The notes under the pieces were generated by a model. It was not told the origin of the DNA and searched no databases. It saw nothing but the letters and a program-made list of their open reading frames with translations. Both the position numbers and the translations under genes were made by a program. DNA of 64,000 nucleotides, taken from positions 507,560-571,559 of the forward strand of contig MU004202.1 in the NCBI GenBank assembly GCA_010093605.1, read 5' to 3'. Source of the DNA: Lophium mytilinum. Taxonomy: Eukaryota > Ascomycota > Dothideomycetes > Mytilinidiales > Mytilinidiaceae. This document shows positions 38,014 to 47,469 of this stretch, in pieces (the stretch's first letter is position 1; every line of letters begins with the position of its first letter).

Positions 38014-38739
38014 ATGTTGAGAACCGCCCTCACCCTGTTTCTATTAGCGTTTTCTAGCATCCTCTCGTTCGCCCAAACCGTCTGCGCGCAAAACGGCAAC
38101 TTCACAACCTTCAATCCGCCCACTCTTACACCCTTCATCCACATCGATCTCGTCGTAGACCTTCCCGTTAACGCAACCACAATCTGGGGTATCAGCGCTC
38201 GGGTGCCCAACCTTGGAGGTAAGGGTCTTCTTCTTCGACACTTCCTTCTACAACAGAGAGTATAGTTCACTAGCATCCTTGGGATAGGCAACGTTACAGG
38301 GGCACTCTCAGGCGAAGTCTTCCCAATCGGCGCCGCTTTCGAGACACTACCTGAAGCGGGCAACGGCATTTTCAGCGTATGCCCCCTCTCCTCCCTTCTA
38401 CAAAACGCCCAGCTGACAGATCCTCCACAGTTCTATACAAACCAAGTCGCCCTCAATGCCACCTCCTCTGCTTCTCCGACAGCATTCACAAGCATTGTTT
38501 TGAATGTCCAGGCGACGCTCACTTACGCTAACGAAGCCCTCCATGCCTTCGGCGCCGCACAATTCTCTGTCGCTGATCCCGCGTATCTCGATCTAAGTTT
38601 CAAGAGCTTTGTTGCCGAGTTTGAAGCCCCTTCTTACACCGGGAAGGGGAAGCTGGATATCTTTGAGTTGAAGACTGGGGGGAAGAGGGATGGAAGTCCG
38701 ATCTTAGCTTTATTGCCGCCTGGACAGGGGAGCGCGTGA
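38014..38739 (+). CDS. Small secreted protein, DUF3237-like, 218 aa
   Basis: Two exons in my model: 38,014-38,218 and 38,288-38,739 (657 nt). The N-terminus MLRTALTLFLLAFSSILSFA is a clear signal peptide with a likely cut shortly after it, so the product should be secreted. The mature part resembles DUF3237 proteins: a PTLTPFIHIDLVVDLP start, an NLGGNVTGALSGEVFPIGA core and a late beta-rich GAAQFSVADPAYLDLSFKSF block. That assignment is from memory of the family pattern and is moderate. The acceptor is not the first AG: the two earlier ones, at 38,264-38,265 and 38,272-38,273, put a stop in frame or break the reading frame. The one at 38,286-38,287 joins GG to a natural continuation. No enzyme role is known for most DUF3237 members. 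It could also be an unrelated secreted beta protein. Confidence 0.7.
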
Positions 38740-38870
38740 TAAAAGATCGAAACTCATTCTGGTTGCCTCTAACTTGCTCACTCAATACCACTGCTGAGAG
38801 TAGTCCGATGTGTACTGCATGAACTTCGACATCGCCCCTAGATCTGGGATATCTTGTGGGGGTACCCCAA

Positions 38871-38912
38871 GCAGTGGTGAACCACTGTGTCCAAACTTAT
38901 GGCTTGTCACTG
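38871..38912 (+). repeat. Dispersed ~45-bp repeat, copy 1
   Basis: GCAGTGGTGAACCACTGTGT and on to ATGGCTTGTCACTG. It is about 80% alike to 47,410-47,452 and more weakly to 39,262-39,304, all in the plus orientation. It contains the palindrome CAGTGGT-GA-ACCACTG. Confidence 0.55.
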
Positions 38913-39261
38913 CAAGCGAGCCAGGAATGTTTATCGCCTAAGCCTGATAGGTCGAATTAAGATACTCGAAGCACACGCTATCCAGGAGACCGTCCCGAGG
39001 GGTGTGAGATTTGTGGTGGACGAGTCTCAATAATTTAGGGTCATACTCATTTTAAATTTCCATAACCTCTCCATCTCCACCTAGCTCATCATCAAGCATC
39101 CTCTCGCTCGCCACTGTCTGGAATAAACCCACACAAATACCAACCTGTAGGCGCGATGTCAAGTTTGAAGAAGTGTAAAGTAGACCGCCTCTTGACTGAG
39201 CCGCTCCTTACTAGTTAAGCTACCCCTAACAGTGGTGTCAAGTGCGCAGAACTCAAGCGAA

Positions 39262-39304
39262 GTAGTGATGAATGAGTGGGTCCAGAGTTATGGCCTAGTA
39301 TGTT
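39262..39304 (+). repeat. Dispersed ~45-bp repeat, copy 2 (diverged)
   Basis: The block ending TCCAGAGTTATGGCCTAGTA aligns with copies 1 and 3 after their CAGTGGTG core. It overlaps the region just past the 3' end of the 2EXR gene. Confidence 0.4.
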
Positions 39305-39396
39305 ACATACAACATCCGCAAAGAGCCCCACGCAGACCGACAGTCTGGAACCTTCAAGTCCACGGCGACTACAGTAAGTTCTTACTAATCGAGCTA

Positions 39397-40269
39397 CTAA
39401 TCAAGAATCCCCCCACGCCGAGCCCCCTGGCCTCTCTGCCCCTCGCTGCCCTCATAGCCTACCATAACCCTCACTTTGGGAAAGTCTTGATGTTGTCGCC
39501 GCATGTCTTCAATCATCCTACGAAAGAAAGCCTCAGGCTGGTCTCCGTGATGCCGCTCAAACGCCCCCTGCTTAGTTTTGAGGCATGGAGTCTCCTTCTT
39601 CAGGACCATCCTCAATGACTTCAATTGTCCGAACTTCCTCAGCCCGTCGCAGAACGCCAGCCTACCACCTTGGACGCTGAGGCTCGTTTCGTCGAAGTAT
39701 CCAACTGCCAGGTGGCGGACGCGGTCACGTTGCTCGACGGGAATAGTGGTGGATGTGCTCCAGAAAGCCATGGTCTCCACAGCGTTCGATTTTGTCGCGA
39801 AAGCCTTGCCGGGCAAGTATAGGATCTCGTAATCGTAGTTGAAGTAGATCTGTCTCGGAGCCTCGTTGTCGGACATTGCTAGGGTGAGCAACCGCATTTG
39901 CTTTCCAAAATCCTTCATAACCTCGTTGTGTGCCTCTGTGTTGACAAAGAGGACCCCCGGTTGGCCAGGCCTCACGGTGATGCTGATAGGGCGGGTGGCT
40001 TTCATCAAGTGCGTGTTGGTCTTGACCTGGTATGTGAGAGCGACCCAGCGACGGATGGGCTGCCATTTGGGAGGCGAGGCTGCAAAGCGCCAGATGTTGA
40101 GGCGGAGCTCAGCTGGCAGGACTTGGAACTTGGGGAACGCGGTTGGAGGAGTGGGCGGACGCGGTGCTGCACTCTCCTTCTCGAGTCCTGTGCTGGCGGG
40201 CTGTGGTTTGGCCGCACGAGCCCGGAGCTTCTTGTTCCGGCGATACTTCAACCTCTTCCAGCTCGGCAT
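39397..40269 (-). CDS. 2EXR-domain protein, 290 aa
   Basis: A single-exon gene with an ATG start at 40,269. It has a basic N-terminus (MPSWKRLKYRRNKKLRARAA) and a Pro-rich linker. The 2EXR signature FPKFQVLPAELRLNIWRFAA starts at about residue 45, followed by the usual second block (PGVLFVNTEAHNEVMKDFGK, about 103-122) and IYFNYDYEILYLPGK. This order (F-x-LP-x-E-x-R-x-x-I-W, then a xxVNxEAxxE block, then xFNxxxDxLY) is the typical layout of this large fungal family. No biochemical role is established for it. The basic N-terminus could be a nuclear or nucleolar signal; that is a guess. The frame is intact. Confidence 0.85.
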   Translation of the reverse strand: MPSWKRLKYRRNKKLRARAAKPQPASTGLEKESAAPRPPTPPTAFPKFQVLPAELRLNIWRFAASPPKWQPIRRWVALTYQVKTNTHLMKATRPISITVRPGQPGVLFVNTEAHNEVMKDFGKQMRLLTLAMSDNEAPRQIYFNYDYEILYLPGKAFATKSNAVETMAFWSTSTTIPVEQRDRVRHLAVGYFDETSLSVQGGRLAFCDGLRKFGQLKSLRMVLKKETPCLKTKQGAFERHHGDQPEAFFRRMIEDMRRQHQDFPKVRVMVGYEGSEGQRGQGARRGGILD

Positions 40270-40741
40270 TGTTGCAGTGATGCGGCGCTGTGGGGTCGGT
40301 TGGGAGGAGAGATATTGAGGTTTCGGCGAGAGGGTGTTGAGTGAAGTTGGTGAGGTTGGAGCAGCAGATTGAAGCCGGACGAGTTCGATCGACTGGCGAG
40401 GTTTGGTTGGTGTCTGTGAGTGACCGACATGTAACAGCCAACTCTGGCTGGCGGCGGGGGTAGTTACACCGAGTTGGAAGTACCACGACTTGGTGTAGCG
40501 GTGGAGGTGAGGAAAATGGTTGCCCTGGAAGATGAAGGGACGGCTCAGTCCTTAAACGAGAGATTGAAGGAGCTGACAAGAAAGTTCATCGGAGTTTCAG
40601 ATGTGGAGTGAACAGAAGACGGCTCGGAGATTCAATTCACCGAGTCTACCACGTGAAATCCGCTTAGGCACTAGCGCCGCTCACTTGGCTGGCGACGTCG
40701 ACACCATTGATTGAAAAACTTTCTAAAGACGGACGGCAGAG

Positions 40742-41448
40742 TCATCGGTTTATACTCTTGCAGGGCAAATGTTGCATGTCATCGCCCAGGTTTTCTAGTC
40801 GTACGTTCCGGACGTTTGCAAGAGAAGCCATGCGATCAGATGGACGGCAAAGAAGCAGGTCTGATGATACATCATGACCGAAAGCAGTGACACGTAGATC
40901 CTCGAGATTCGGCAAGAGGCTAAGGAGCATGGCCCCTCGTGCAATACCTCGTGCCTCAACCTGTGGACAATCAGCTTCTAATTTTGCTATGAGAGAGCTG
41001 TATAGCATTTTGCCTGACGTTGTATTGATCCTTGTGCGCGAGGATCTGAGCTTCTGTTTGGTATACATAGAGGAGAGTGATCCGCAGTTAAACACAGGGA
41101 TTGTATTTTACATAGGAGGCGAGCAAACTCCTTCGACAAGAACAATTTTTCAAGCCGGTTCTTGGTAGAAAGCTTGCCACTAGTTGACTCGCGATTATCG
41201 TGCGATCCGAATTGTAAGTCAACATGTTTTACATGATGTGCCAAGGGCGGGTTGTTGATAATTTATCGAAGGAATAGCAACAACCTCTCTTGGCTGGTCT
41301 GACCCGAAAAGCACGAGTAAAGAAATGGCGTAGCGAGTGCCCAGAATCTGCGCGAAGAGATGGCAAGGTTTCTTAGAGTTGAAAAGTCGTCTATGGAAGA
41401 GAAAACTTCGACAAGAAGTACAATTGGCAGTTGTTTTGGGTACAGCAT
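40742..41448 (-). pseudogene. F-box-like gene interrupted by one in-frame stop
   Basis: Minus-strand model: exon 1 at 41,448-41,112, an intron of 98 nt (41,111-41,014), and exon 2 at 41,013-40,742, all in phase, 202 codons plus the final stop. The N-terminus MLYPKQLPIVLLVEVFSSID, and then LRNLAISSRRFWALATPFLY, is F-box-like. The frame meets TAA at 41,265-41,263 and then continues as clean protein-like sequence in the same frame (IINNPPLAHHVKHVDLQFGS). A C-to-T change in a CAA codon, of the CpA-to-TpA kind made by RIP, would explain the stop. The whole is short for the family, so the C-terminus may also be lost. An intron hiding the stop was considered, but no good donor lies upstream. It could be a true pseudogene or a rare allele. 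Confidence 0.6.
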
Positions 41449-42105
41449 CGTGGCAATGGTTCGTGGTAACTAGGGCAGCAGGGAAGTAGCGCCTAAATCA
41501 CTTGAGATCCCGACAAAAGAATGTCGCAGACGCTGCACACGACTGATGGTGTTTAGATTTGGATGTTCTCGCTGGAAGCAAGAGAAAGGCCCTCCCCAGC
41601 GTATTGACAGATCGAAAGAGCAGGGAAAGGCAATGCAATCGATCACTGGGCGTCCCAGAACCGCAAGATCGACGAAAAAGGCAAGTCGGGGGACTAATGG
41701 CGGCATCGTGAGAATGGGATGGATAGCTGAGTTCGGTCGAGTTAAGGTTCGTATCAAGTTGATGAGAATATTATGCAGCACGTGATGTGATAATCAACAA
41801 TTTCACAATGTACCATATATAGTTCCTGCGAGCGATCAACGTCCTTATGAATGGAATGAAAGCTGAGAATTATGATGACAGGTTGTGGCGAGGCTCGTCT
41901 TCTATTGGCACTCTGTCCCATAGCACGTGCTCTATCCGTGGGGGCTCTTCGCCTTGTGTAACACTCTAGCCGCATTAAATGTACCTTTGTATCACAACCG
42001 CGCCGCGTCCACTGGAATTCATCCCTTCTCTCCATGCCAATGTCAATCAATCCGATGAAATGCCAATGGCATACAGCACCAGACTGATCGCCTCGTCCGC
42101 TCGTT
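41449..42105. other. Intergenic or unresolved 5' exon region
   Basis: Short frames on both strands, none convincing. The missing first exon of the gene beginning near 42,106 probably lies in the right part, where ATGs occur at 41,979 and near 42,060. Confidence 0.45.
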
Positions 42106-43144
42106 TGACGCGCAGGATCCGTCTCAGCGACCGCGAGTCCCATATTCAACCAAGATGCCAATCAAGGAACCAATTCCATCAAGGCAACAATCTCAAGCAC
42201 GGAAATTGAAAGGCGTATTAGCGAACGCAACCGCGACCTGCGGGCCCTTGAAGTACTTACAGAGGAGGGCTTCGCGCTCAGGCAGACGGTAGAGACATTG
42301 ATACATAAGGTAGGCGTCCTGGAACAAGCTAGAAACGAGATGCGCCGCGACCGAAGCGCCTTGAAACATGCGCAAGCAGAACCCGCAAAACAAGTCGAGC
42401 AGGTGAACACAGTCGAGTCAGTCCTTTCTCGGCATCGCCTCTGTCTGTCGTCTAACGTATGCCAGGCCTAGCCACGAACCCGTTCAAAATGCCTCCGATA
42501 GTACGACTAAGCTGTTCAAGAATATCATCTCGCGCCCCGACCTTGAAAAGTCTATAGCTGATCGTTTGCCTCACATCCACGATATCGGCCTTGCCCTAGA
42601 AGAACGACTAGAGTGGAAGCATGGAGATAAGGTTGAAATTGAAGATAGGCTATGGGTTGCAAGCACCATCAGAACGGGTTTGCATTTCGATGCAACTCTG
42701 CCCAAACCGATCTTGGGTGACACTGAGAAGTTGGCGCTCGGGAAGCTTGTAGAGCGTTTGTTCAGGAAGGCGGCGGAAAGCGGTGTGGCGGAGCTGAGAG
42801 TGAAGCAGAGGGAGGTCAGCAACACCACGAAGAAAATGAACGAACTCGCGGCGGAGCTCAAAGCGAAGCAGAGGGAGACTGGCAACACTTCCGCGGAAAT
42901 AAACGAATTCAGGGAAAGTGAGGCGAGTCATGACCCTTCGATGAATTCTCTTGGTATGTGGCTCCTCTTGATCGCTGGGTTGGTATGGTTAGTTAGGAAG
43001 GCGTCCGAAAACTCTCCAGATACACCCGAAGCCAGTCGCTCTGCTCTCCTAAAGTTCCGAGGCTCATCAGCACCTACCCTTGATGAACCAGGCCGCGCCA
43101 ATACTGCCAATCGCGACTGGCTTAGGCCCTTCAATCAGGACTAG
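42106..43144 (+). CDS. Coiled-coil protein with a C-terminal membrane segment, 5' end unresolved
   Basis: Not a family I recognise. Exons supported: about 42,106-42,309, then 42,377-42,402, then 42,466-43,144. This is the only phase-consistent way to join the two clearly protein-like frames (introns GTAGGC...CAAG and GTGAAC...CCAG, the latter with a TCTAAC branch site). The first exon has no ATG in frame, so an upstream exon is missing. Exon 1 is a heptad-rich helix (STEIERRISERNRDLRALEV). Exon 3 has a second Glu/Lys/Gln-rich coiled coil with a near-repeat (AELRVKQREVSNTTKKMNEL against AELKAKQRETGNTSAEINEF). A single hydrophobic segment follows, MWLLLIAGLVWLV, about 65 residues from the end. 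The stop at 43,142-43,144 is 3 bp before the TA target site of a pogo-type transposon. This suggests a membrane-anchored coiled-coil protein, role unknown. Confidence 0.55.
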
Positions 43145-43149
43145 GGGTA

Positions 43150-43240
43150 ACGTAAGTGATGGGGTTATTACGGTGGAGGTAGTTATTACGGTTTTTAGCG
43201 CCGGAGTGCGGAGCGATGCTTCCGTGCCTAGATTTTATAT
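43150..43240 (+). repeat. Left TIR of the pogo element
   Basis: 91 bp, matched by the reverse complement of 45,480-45,570 with two differences. Confidence 0.95.
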
Positions 43241-43304
43241 GAATGTAGCATTTTACACTACAACACTGCCGCCCTCTCTAAACAATTTAAAACTAACCAC
43301 CACC

Positions 43305-45377
43305 ATGCCCTGCTAGCCTATTGCTTCTAGCTATAAGGAGCGCATACTCTAGGCTATTACTATATAGAATAGAAAGCTCTATAGATTATATAAAGATTAT
43401 ATAAAAGCTTATAATATTAATTCTAATATATTTAGAAATTACCTCTTTAGAAAAACTAAGCCTTATAGTATTATATATATAAATTAATACTATATTACTC
43501 TAGTAGAAGAGGCCTTAATTATTTAATATTATATTTATCTAGTAGAAGCTAGATTTTCTTATAAGTACTATATTATCTATATTATAGCTACTATAGTACT
43601 ATATTAAAAGAGTAGTCTACTTTTTCTATATACTTATTAAGATTCTTTTAGAAAGTAATAGATTTATTAGTTTCTTAAGTATAATACTAAGCTCTTAGTA
43701 TACTATATCTAGTCTCTTAAGCTTAAGCGCGCGTTAGCTAATAATAATTCTTAGCGGGTGCAGTACTTTTTTAATAATTTTAGTAAGATAAAAGCTACCT
43801 ATAAAGTACTAGATAAGAATATCTAGAATATAGATAAAACTAGCTTCTAAATAAGCGCCGCCTATAGTGCTAGAGTTATTATCTATTAAAACTTCTATTA
43901 TAATAAGTTTAAGATTATTAATAGCTTAAAATAATAGGTTACTTAAATTAACTCTATATATACTAATAGCTATATAATACTTTTTTTTATAGTATTCTAA
44001 AGTAAGTAATATACTTAGGTAATATAGAATAAGGCTTAAGAGGCGCTTAGTAAGTATATAATTACGCTAATAGAGAATAGCTAGAGTAATTAAAAGGTTA
44101 GCCTTAAGTAGCTTAAGTACTTTAAGAGGTATTTAAAATAGTCTATTTTATAGCTAAATAGGGCCTCTAAAGTACCTACTTAAGTAGAGAAGCTCTCTAG
44201 CTTCTATATACTTATTATAGATAGCTATAGCTTATATATTAATATTAATTTTATTATATTCTATTAGTAGTATAAGATTATTTCTATCTATTTACTAGCG
44301 TACTCTATACACCTTATATAGCCTCTAGATCTTATTATCTTTTTAAAGCTAAAGCGGCTATACTTAGAGAAAGTAGATAAGTATTTTAGGCTAGATATTA
44401 TACATTTAAATAAAGAGTATTTCCTTAAGATTCTTAGAAAGATATAGCTAAGAGTCTATATACCTAATCTAATAAAGAAGTTATTTAAAGCTACTAGTAT
44501 TTTACCTTATAATCTATAATAGGTAATTACTTACTATAGAGCTATAACTTAGCTAAGTATACCTTTTTCTACTATAGAAATTAATATCCTTTTATTACCT
44601 CTATATTTTTATACTTCTATAACTTACTATAATTAAGATAGAACTATATTTATACTTATTTAAGACTCTAAAACTTCTAAGTAGGCTAAAGTAGTATATA
44701 AGAAGATCTTTAGCTATCTATAGTTATTAGAAGATAAGGTTATACTTCTATATAATAAGAATATAGATCTATAGCTATATATAAGTAAGAGAAAGATAAG
44801 AAAGTTAAAAAAATAGGTAATAATCTTAAAGGAGTTAGTTCTTATACTAGAGATAATATAGGCTCTTAAGGCTATAAAAGATATAATAGAGAATACTAAG
44901 GCTACTATAAAAAAGGCTAAGAAGACTACTAAAACTATCTATACGCTTTTAAAGAAGAAGAAGGCTATTTAACTATAGAAAAGAAAAACTACCTATACTA
45001 TTATAAAGAATATATAGCTATTATATAATAATACTAAGTATATAGTAGATAAGGTAGAAAAGGCCGCTAGATAGGCTAAATATATACTTAATAGCGCTAA
45101 GGCTATTATAAAGAATAAATAGACTCTTAAGGCTATATAGGCGGCGTAGTAGATAAAGAAAACTAATAGTTCTATCTAGAGAATTCTTTAGAAGAAGAAT
45201 AATATATTTAAGGCGGCTAAGCAGGCGCTAGATAAGGCTATTTAGAACCTTAAGACGCTAGAGGTAGCTACGCGGGTACTTAAGAATGTAAAAAGGGTAG
45301 TAAAGAAAGTTAATAGTAATAAGAATAAGAATAAGAATAAGAGTAGAGAGAGTAGTAATAAGGCTATAGAGAAATAA
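43305..45377 (+). pseudogene. DDE_1 (pogo/Fot1) transposase, 690 codons, many stops
   Basis: From ATG 43,305 to TAA 45,377 is exactly 691 triplets, and the family motifs at the start, middle and end of the catalytic domain all fall in this one frame. FNNFSKIKATYKVLDKNI leads to NIDKTSF (usual NxDETGF, first catalytic Asp; 43,827). LIIDSYSLYI corresponds to LxLDGHxSH (second Asp; about 44,211). THLI-PLD corresponds to the THxLQPLD block (about 44,310), and a Lys-rich helical C-terminus follows. So no net insertion or deletion has built up; the gene is broken by substitutions only. Stops are frequent (the fourth codon is already TAG), and changes such as Gln, Trp and Arg codons to stops are what RIP produces. 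An intact copy elsewhere would be needed to move this one; none is in the window. Confidence 0.9.
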
Positions 45378-45479
45378 ACTTAATACTAAAGAAATAGCCT
45401 ATATTATAGAGCTTATAGAAGAATTAAGCTTTAAAAGTTATCTATACGCAATGTAATTATAGTGTATAATGCTACTGCT

Positions 45480-45570
45480 ATATAAAATCTAGGCATGGAA
45501 GCATCGCTCCGCACTCCGGCGCTAAAAACTGTAATAACTACCTCCACCGTAATAACCCCATCACTTACGT
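45480..45570 (-). repeat. Right TIR of the pogo element
   Basis: 91 bp, the inverted copy of 43,150-43,240. TA follows at 45,571-45,572. Confidence 0.95.
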
Positions 45571-45572
45571 TA

Positions 45573-47469
45573 CTGCTGGTCCTGGATATTGCCGGTCTCC
45601 GCGAATTAGTTTTAGAAGTAAAGTCGTCATGAGCTCGCGAGCTGGCTTTGACGTAATTGTATGTTGCGACCTTTATTATTGCTCAACTTGATTACATTCA
45701 AAGTTTTTTACTCGTTTTACTACTCTAAGGCACCATCACCTTCGGGCGCCCACATCGCGTCAAATTTCGGTGTCTGTGGAGGACATCTTGAAAGTCAAGA
45801 AAGTCAAGGGGGTTAGGTTTAGCGCTCTTCGACTTCGTATCATAGTATGTTGACATGTAAGTAAAATGGGTGTGGTTCCCATACATGCATGTTCCGTTCC
45901 AATCCCAATTCGGGAATTCACCATCTCATCATGCAGAACGCCAACATTTACAGTGGTGGTTACGATGATGCAATGATGTTGAAGGTCACGAAGCTGAAAT
46001 TGATCGAGCGAAGGTCGAAGGTAGCGGTCACTATCATACAGTTGATGAAAAGCTTGACATGACAGATTCCATTGAAGCCAGTCTGTGATAACCATCAGTA
46101 TGTATCCGCTCTATAATATAAAACAAGGAGGAACGACAACAAGAGAAGATGAAACATAGAGCAAATTTCTTCTTCAAGTTCCCACAACATGGTGGGAAGC
46201 TCAATGAAAAAAGAGGGGACCCAGCGAGCATGAAAGCCCGAGGCACTGAGACAGCGTTAACCAGCAATCAACAACCCACGATCGGAACACTTCCACTACC
46301 ACCTCGGAGCATCTTTATGAAAGCGGACGCCATTGGAACTTAAAAAAGTTTGTGTTTTGTTCCAGGCTCCTTTCTCTCGACAGTTGCTAGCAGAACAGAC
46401 GACACTGCTCTGGGTGTGAGGCTCCTGGACGCTGTACAGCCGGTGAAGGTCCAAGGCACCAAGGTCCGCGGCTTCATGGTTCGTGGCATTGGCGAACCCG
46501 GTGCGGACACTCCAAGAAACTTTTCCCACGAGATTCATGCCGGTGGTTGTACAACGTCCACTGCTCCAGCTCGTTCATCTACTTGATTGAATGAGCGCAG
46601 TACCCTCGGAGTGCGAAGCCAGAGATCCCCTGCTGAAGGGAGAGGGGTTGCGCGATGGAACATGGGGGATAGACCGAGGGGTGAACTGTCCAGCGGGTGC
46701 TCTACCGCCCCATGCCCATTAGTAGTGGTGCATGACGTCGTGCCTCGAGCCTGGAGGCGCATGCATATGGCCGAAGCCCATGTCCGATGGTGAGCTGTAC
46801 GTTGTTGCCGTGTCTTGTTTGAAGCTGACAGGCGGAGAAGCTCGTAAAATATTTAGGTGTTGCGACCATGGGTGATGTGCAGGCACCGGGCATCTATCAG
46901 GACAGCGTTGGCTCGCGGTGTCGTGTTGCGCATGGAAAAAGAGAAGGTGGTTCTGCGGGAGGGCGAGCTTGAATACCCTGGCGGAAGATCAAAAAAGCTG
47001 AGTCAGCAGCCACGTGGCGGGCATTTGAGGTGAAGCGGTAGATGCTTGTCACGTGATAACAATCCACATCTATGACGCTGCTTCGATCGTTTGCGCTAGA
47101 GATTAACAGCGTAAAGGCAGGCACAAGAAGGTGGCTTGGAGGCGATGAAGAACATCTAGACCGCTTGCTTACTAGCGTATCGTTTCTATCATTCCAACAC
47201 GTATCGATGAAGGTGGCGAGCTACAGTACTAAGCCATGTGTCTGGACACACAGATCTATCACTACTTGGCTTCAATATTGCTCGCTTGACACTACTGTAG
47301 GGGGTAGCCTGGCTGGTAAGGAGCTAATTAGTCAAGAGGCAGTCTAATATGCATTGCTTGATACTCAACATCGCCTTTGGATATTTGAAGTACAAAGGGG
47401 TTGCCCCCAGCAGTGGTGAAACGGTGTGCCCAGACTGATGGCCTGTCACTGTATCAACATCTCGCGCTG
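45573..47469. other. 1.9-kb intergenic stretch, no gene supported
   Basis: Normal composition. Overlapping short frames on both strands (45,760-46,095; 46,034-46,267; 46,296-46,586; 46,587-46,893) have no domain, no consistent splice links and no protein-like bias. It includes one copy of the dispersed 45-bp repeat at 47,410-47,452. The left part may be the displaced 3' UTR of the coiled-coil gene cut off by the pogo insertion. Confidence 0.5.
47410..47452 (+). repeat. Dispersed ~45-bp repeat, copy 3
   Basis: GCAGTGGTGAAACGGTGTGC and on to GATGGCCTGTCACTG. It is the best match to 38,871-38,912 and ends just past the stop of the SET-domain gene. Confidence 0.55.

Larger units (their letters stand above)
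43150..45570 (+). mobile_element. pogo/Fot1-type Tc1-mariner DNA transposon, RIP-inactivated
   Basis: 2,421 bp with 91-bp terminal inverted repeats (43,150-43,240 and 45,480-45,570; start ACGTAAGTGATGGGG; only two mismatches). It is flanked by TA at 43,148-43,149 and 45,571-45,572. Inside is a transposase frame (separate entry). The core from about 43,320 to 45,450 is TA-rich and RIP-mutated, while both ends keep normal CA/TG dinucleotides. The TA duplication, the DDE_1-type transposase and the TIRs place it in the pogo/Fot1 group. Confidence 0.95.

Noticed and set aside
46296-46893. Several overlapping frames of 63-80 aa on both strands
   Set aside because: All are short with mutually contradictory strands and no domain or intron links.
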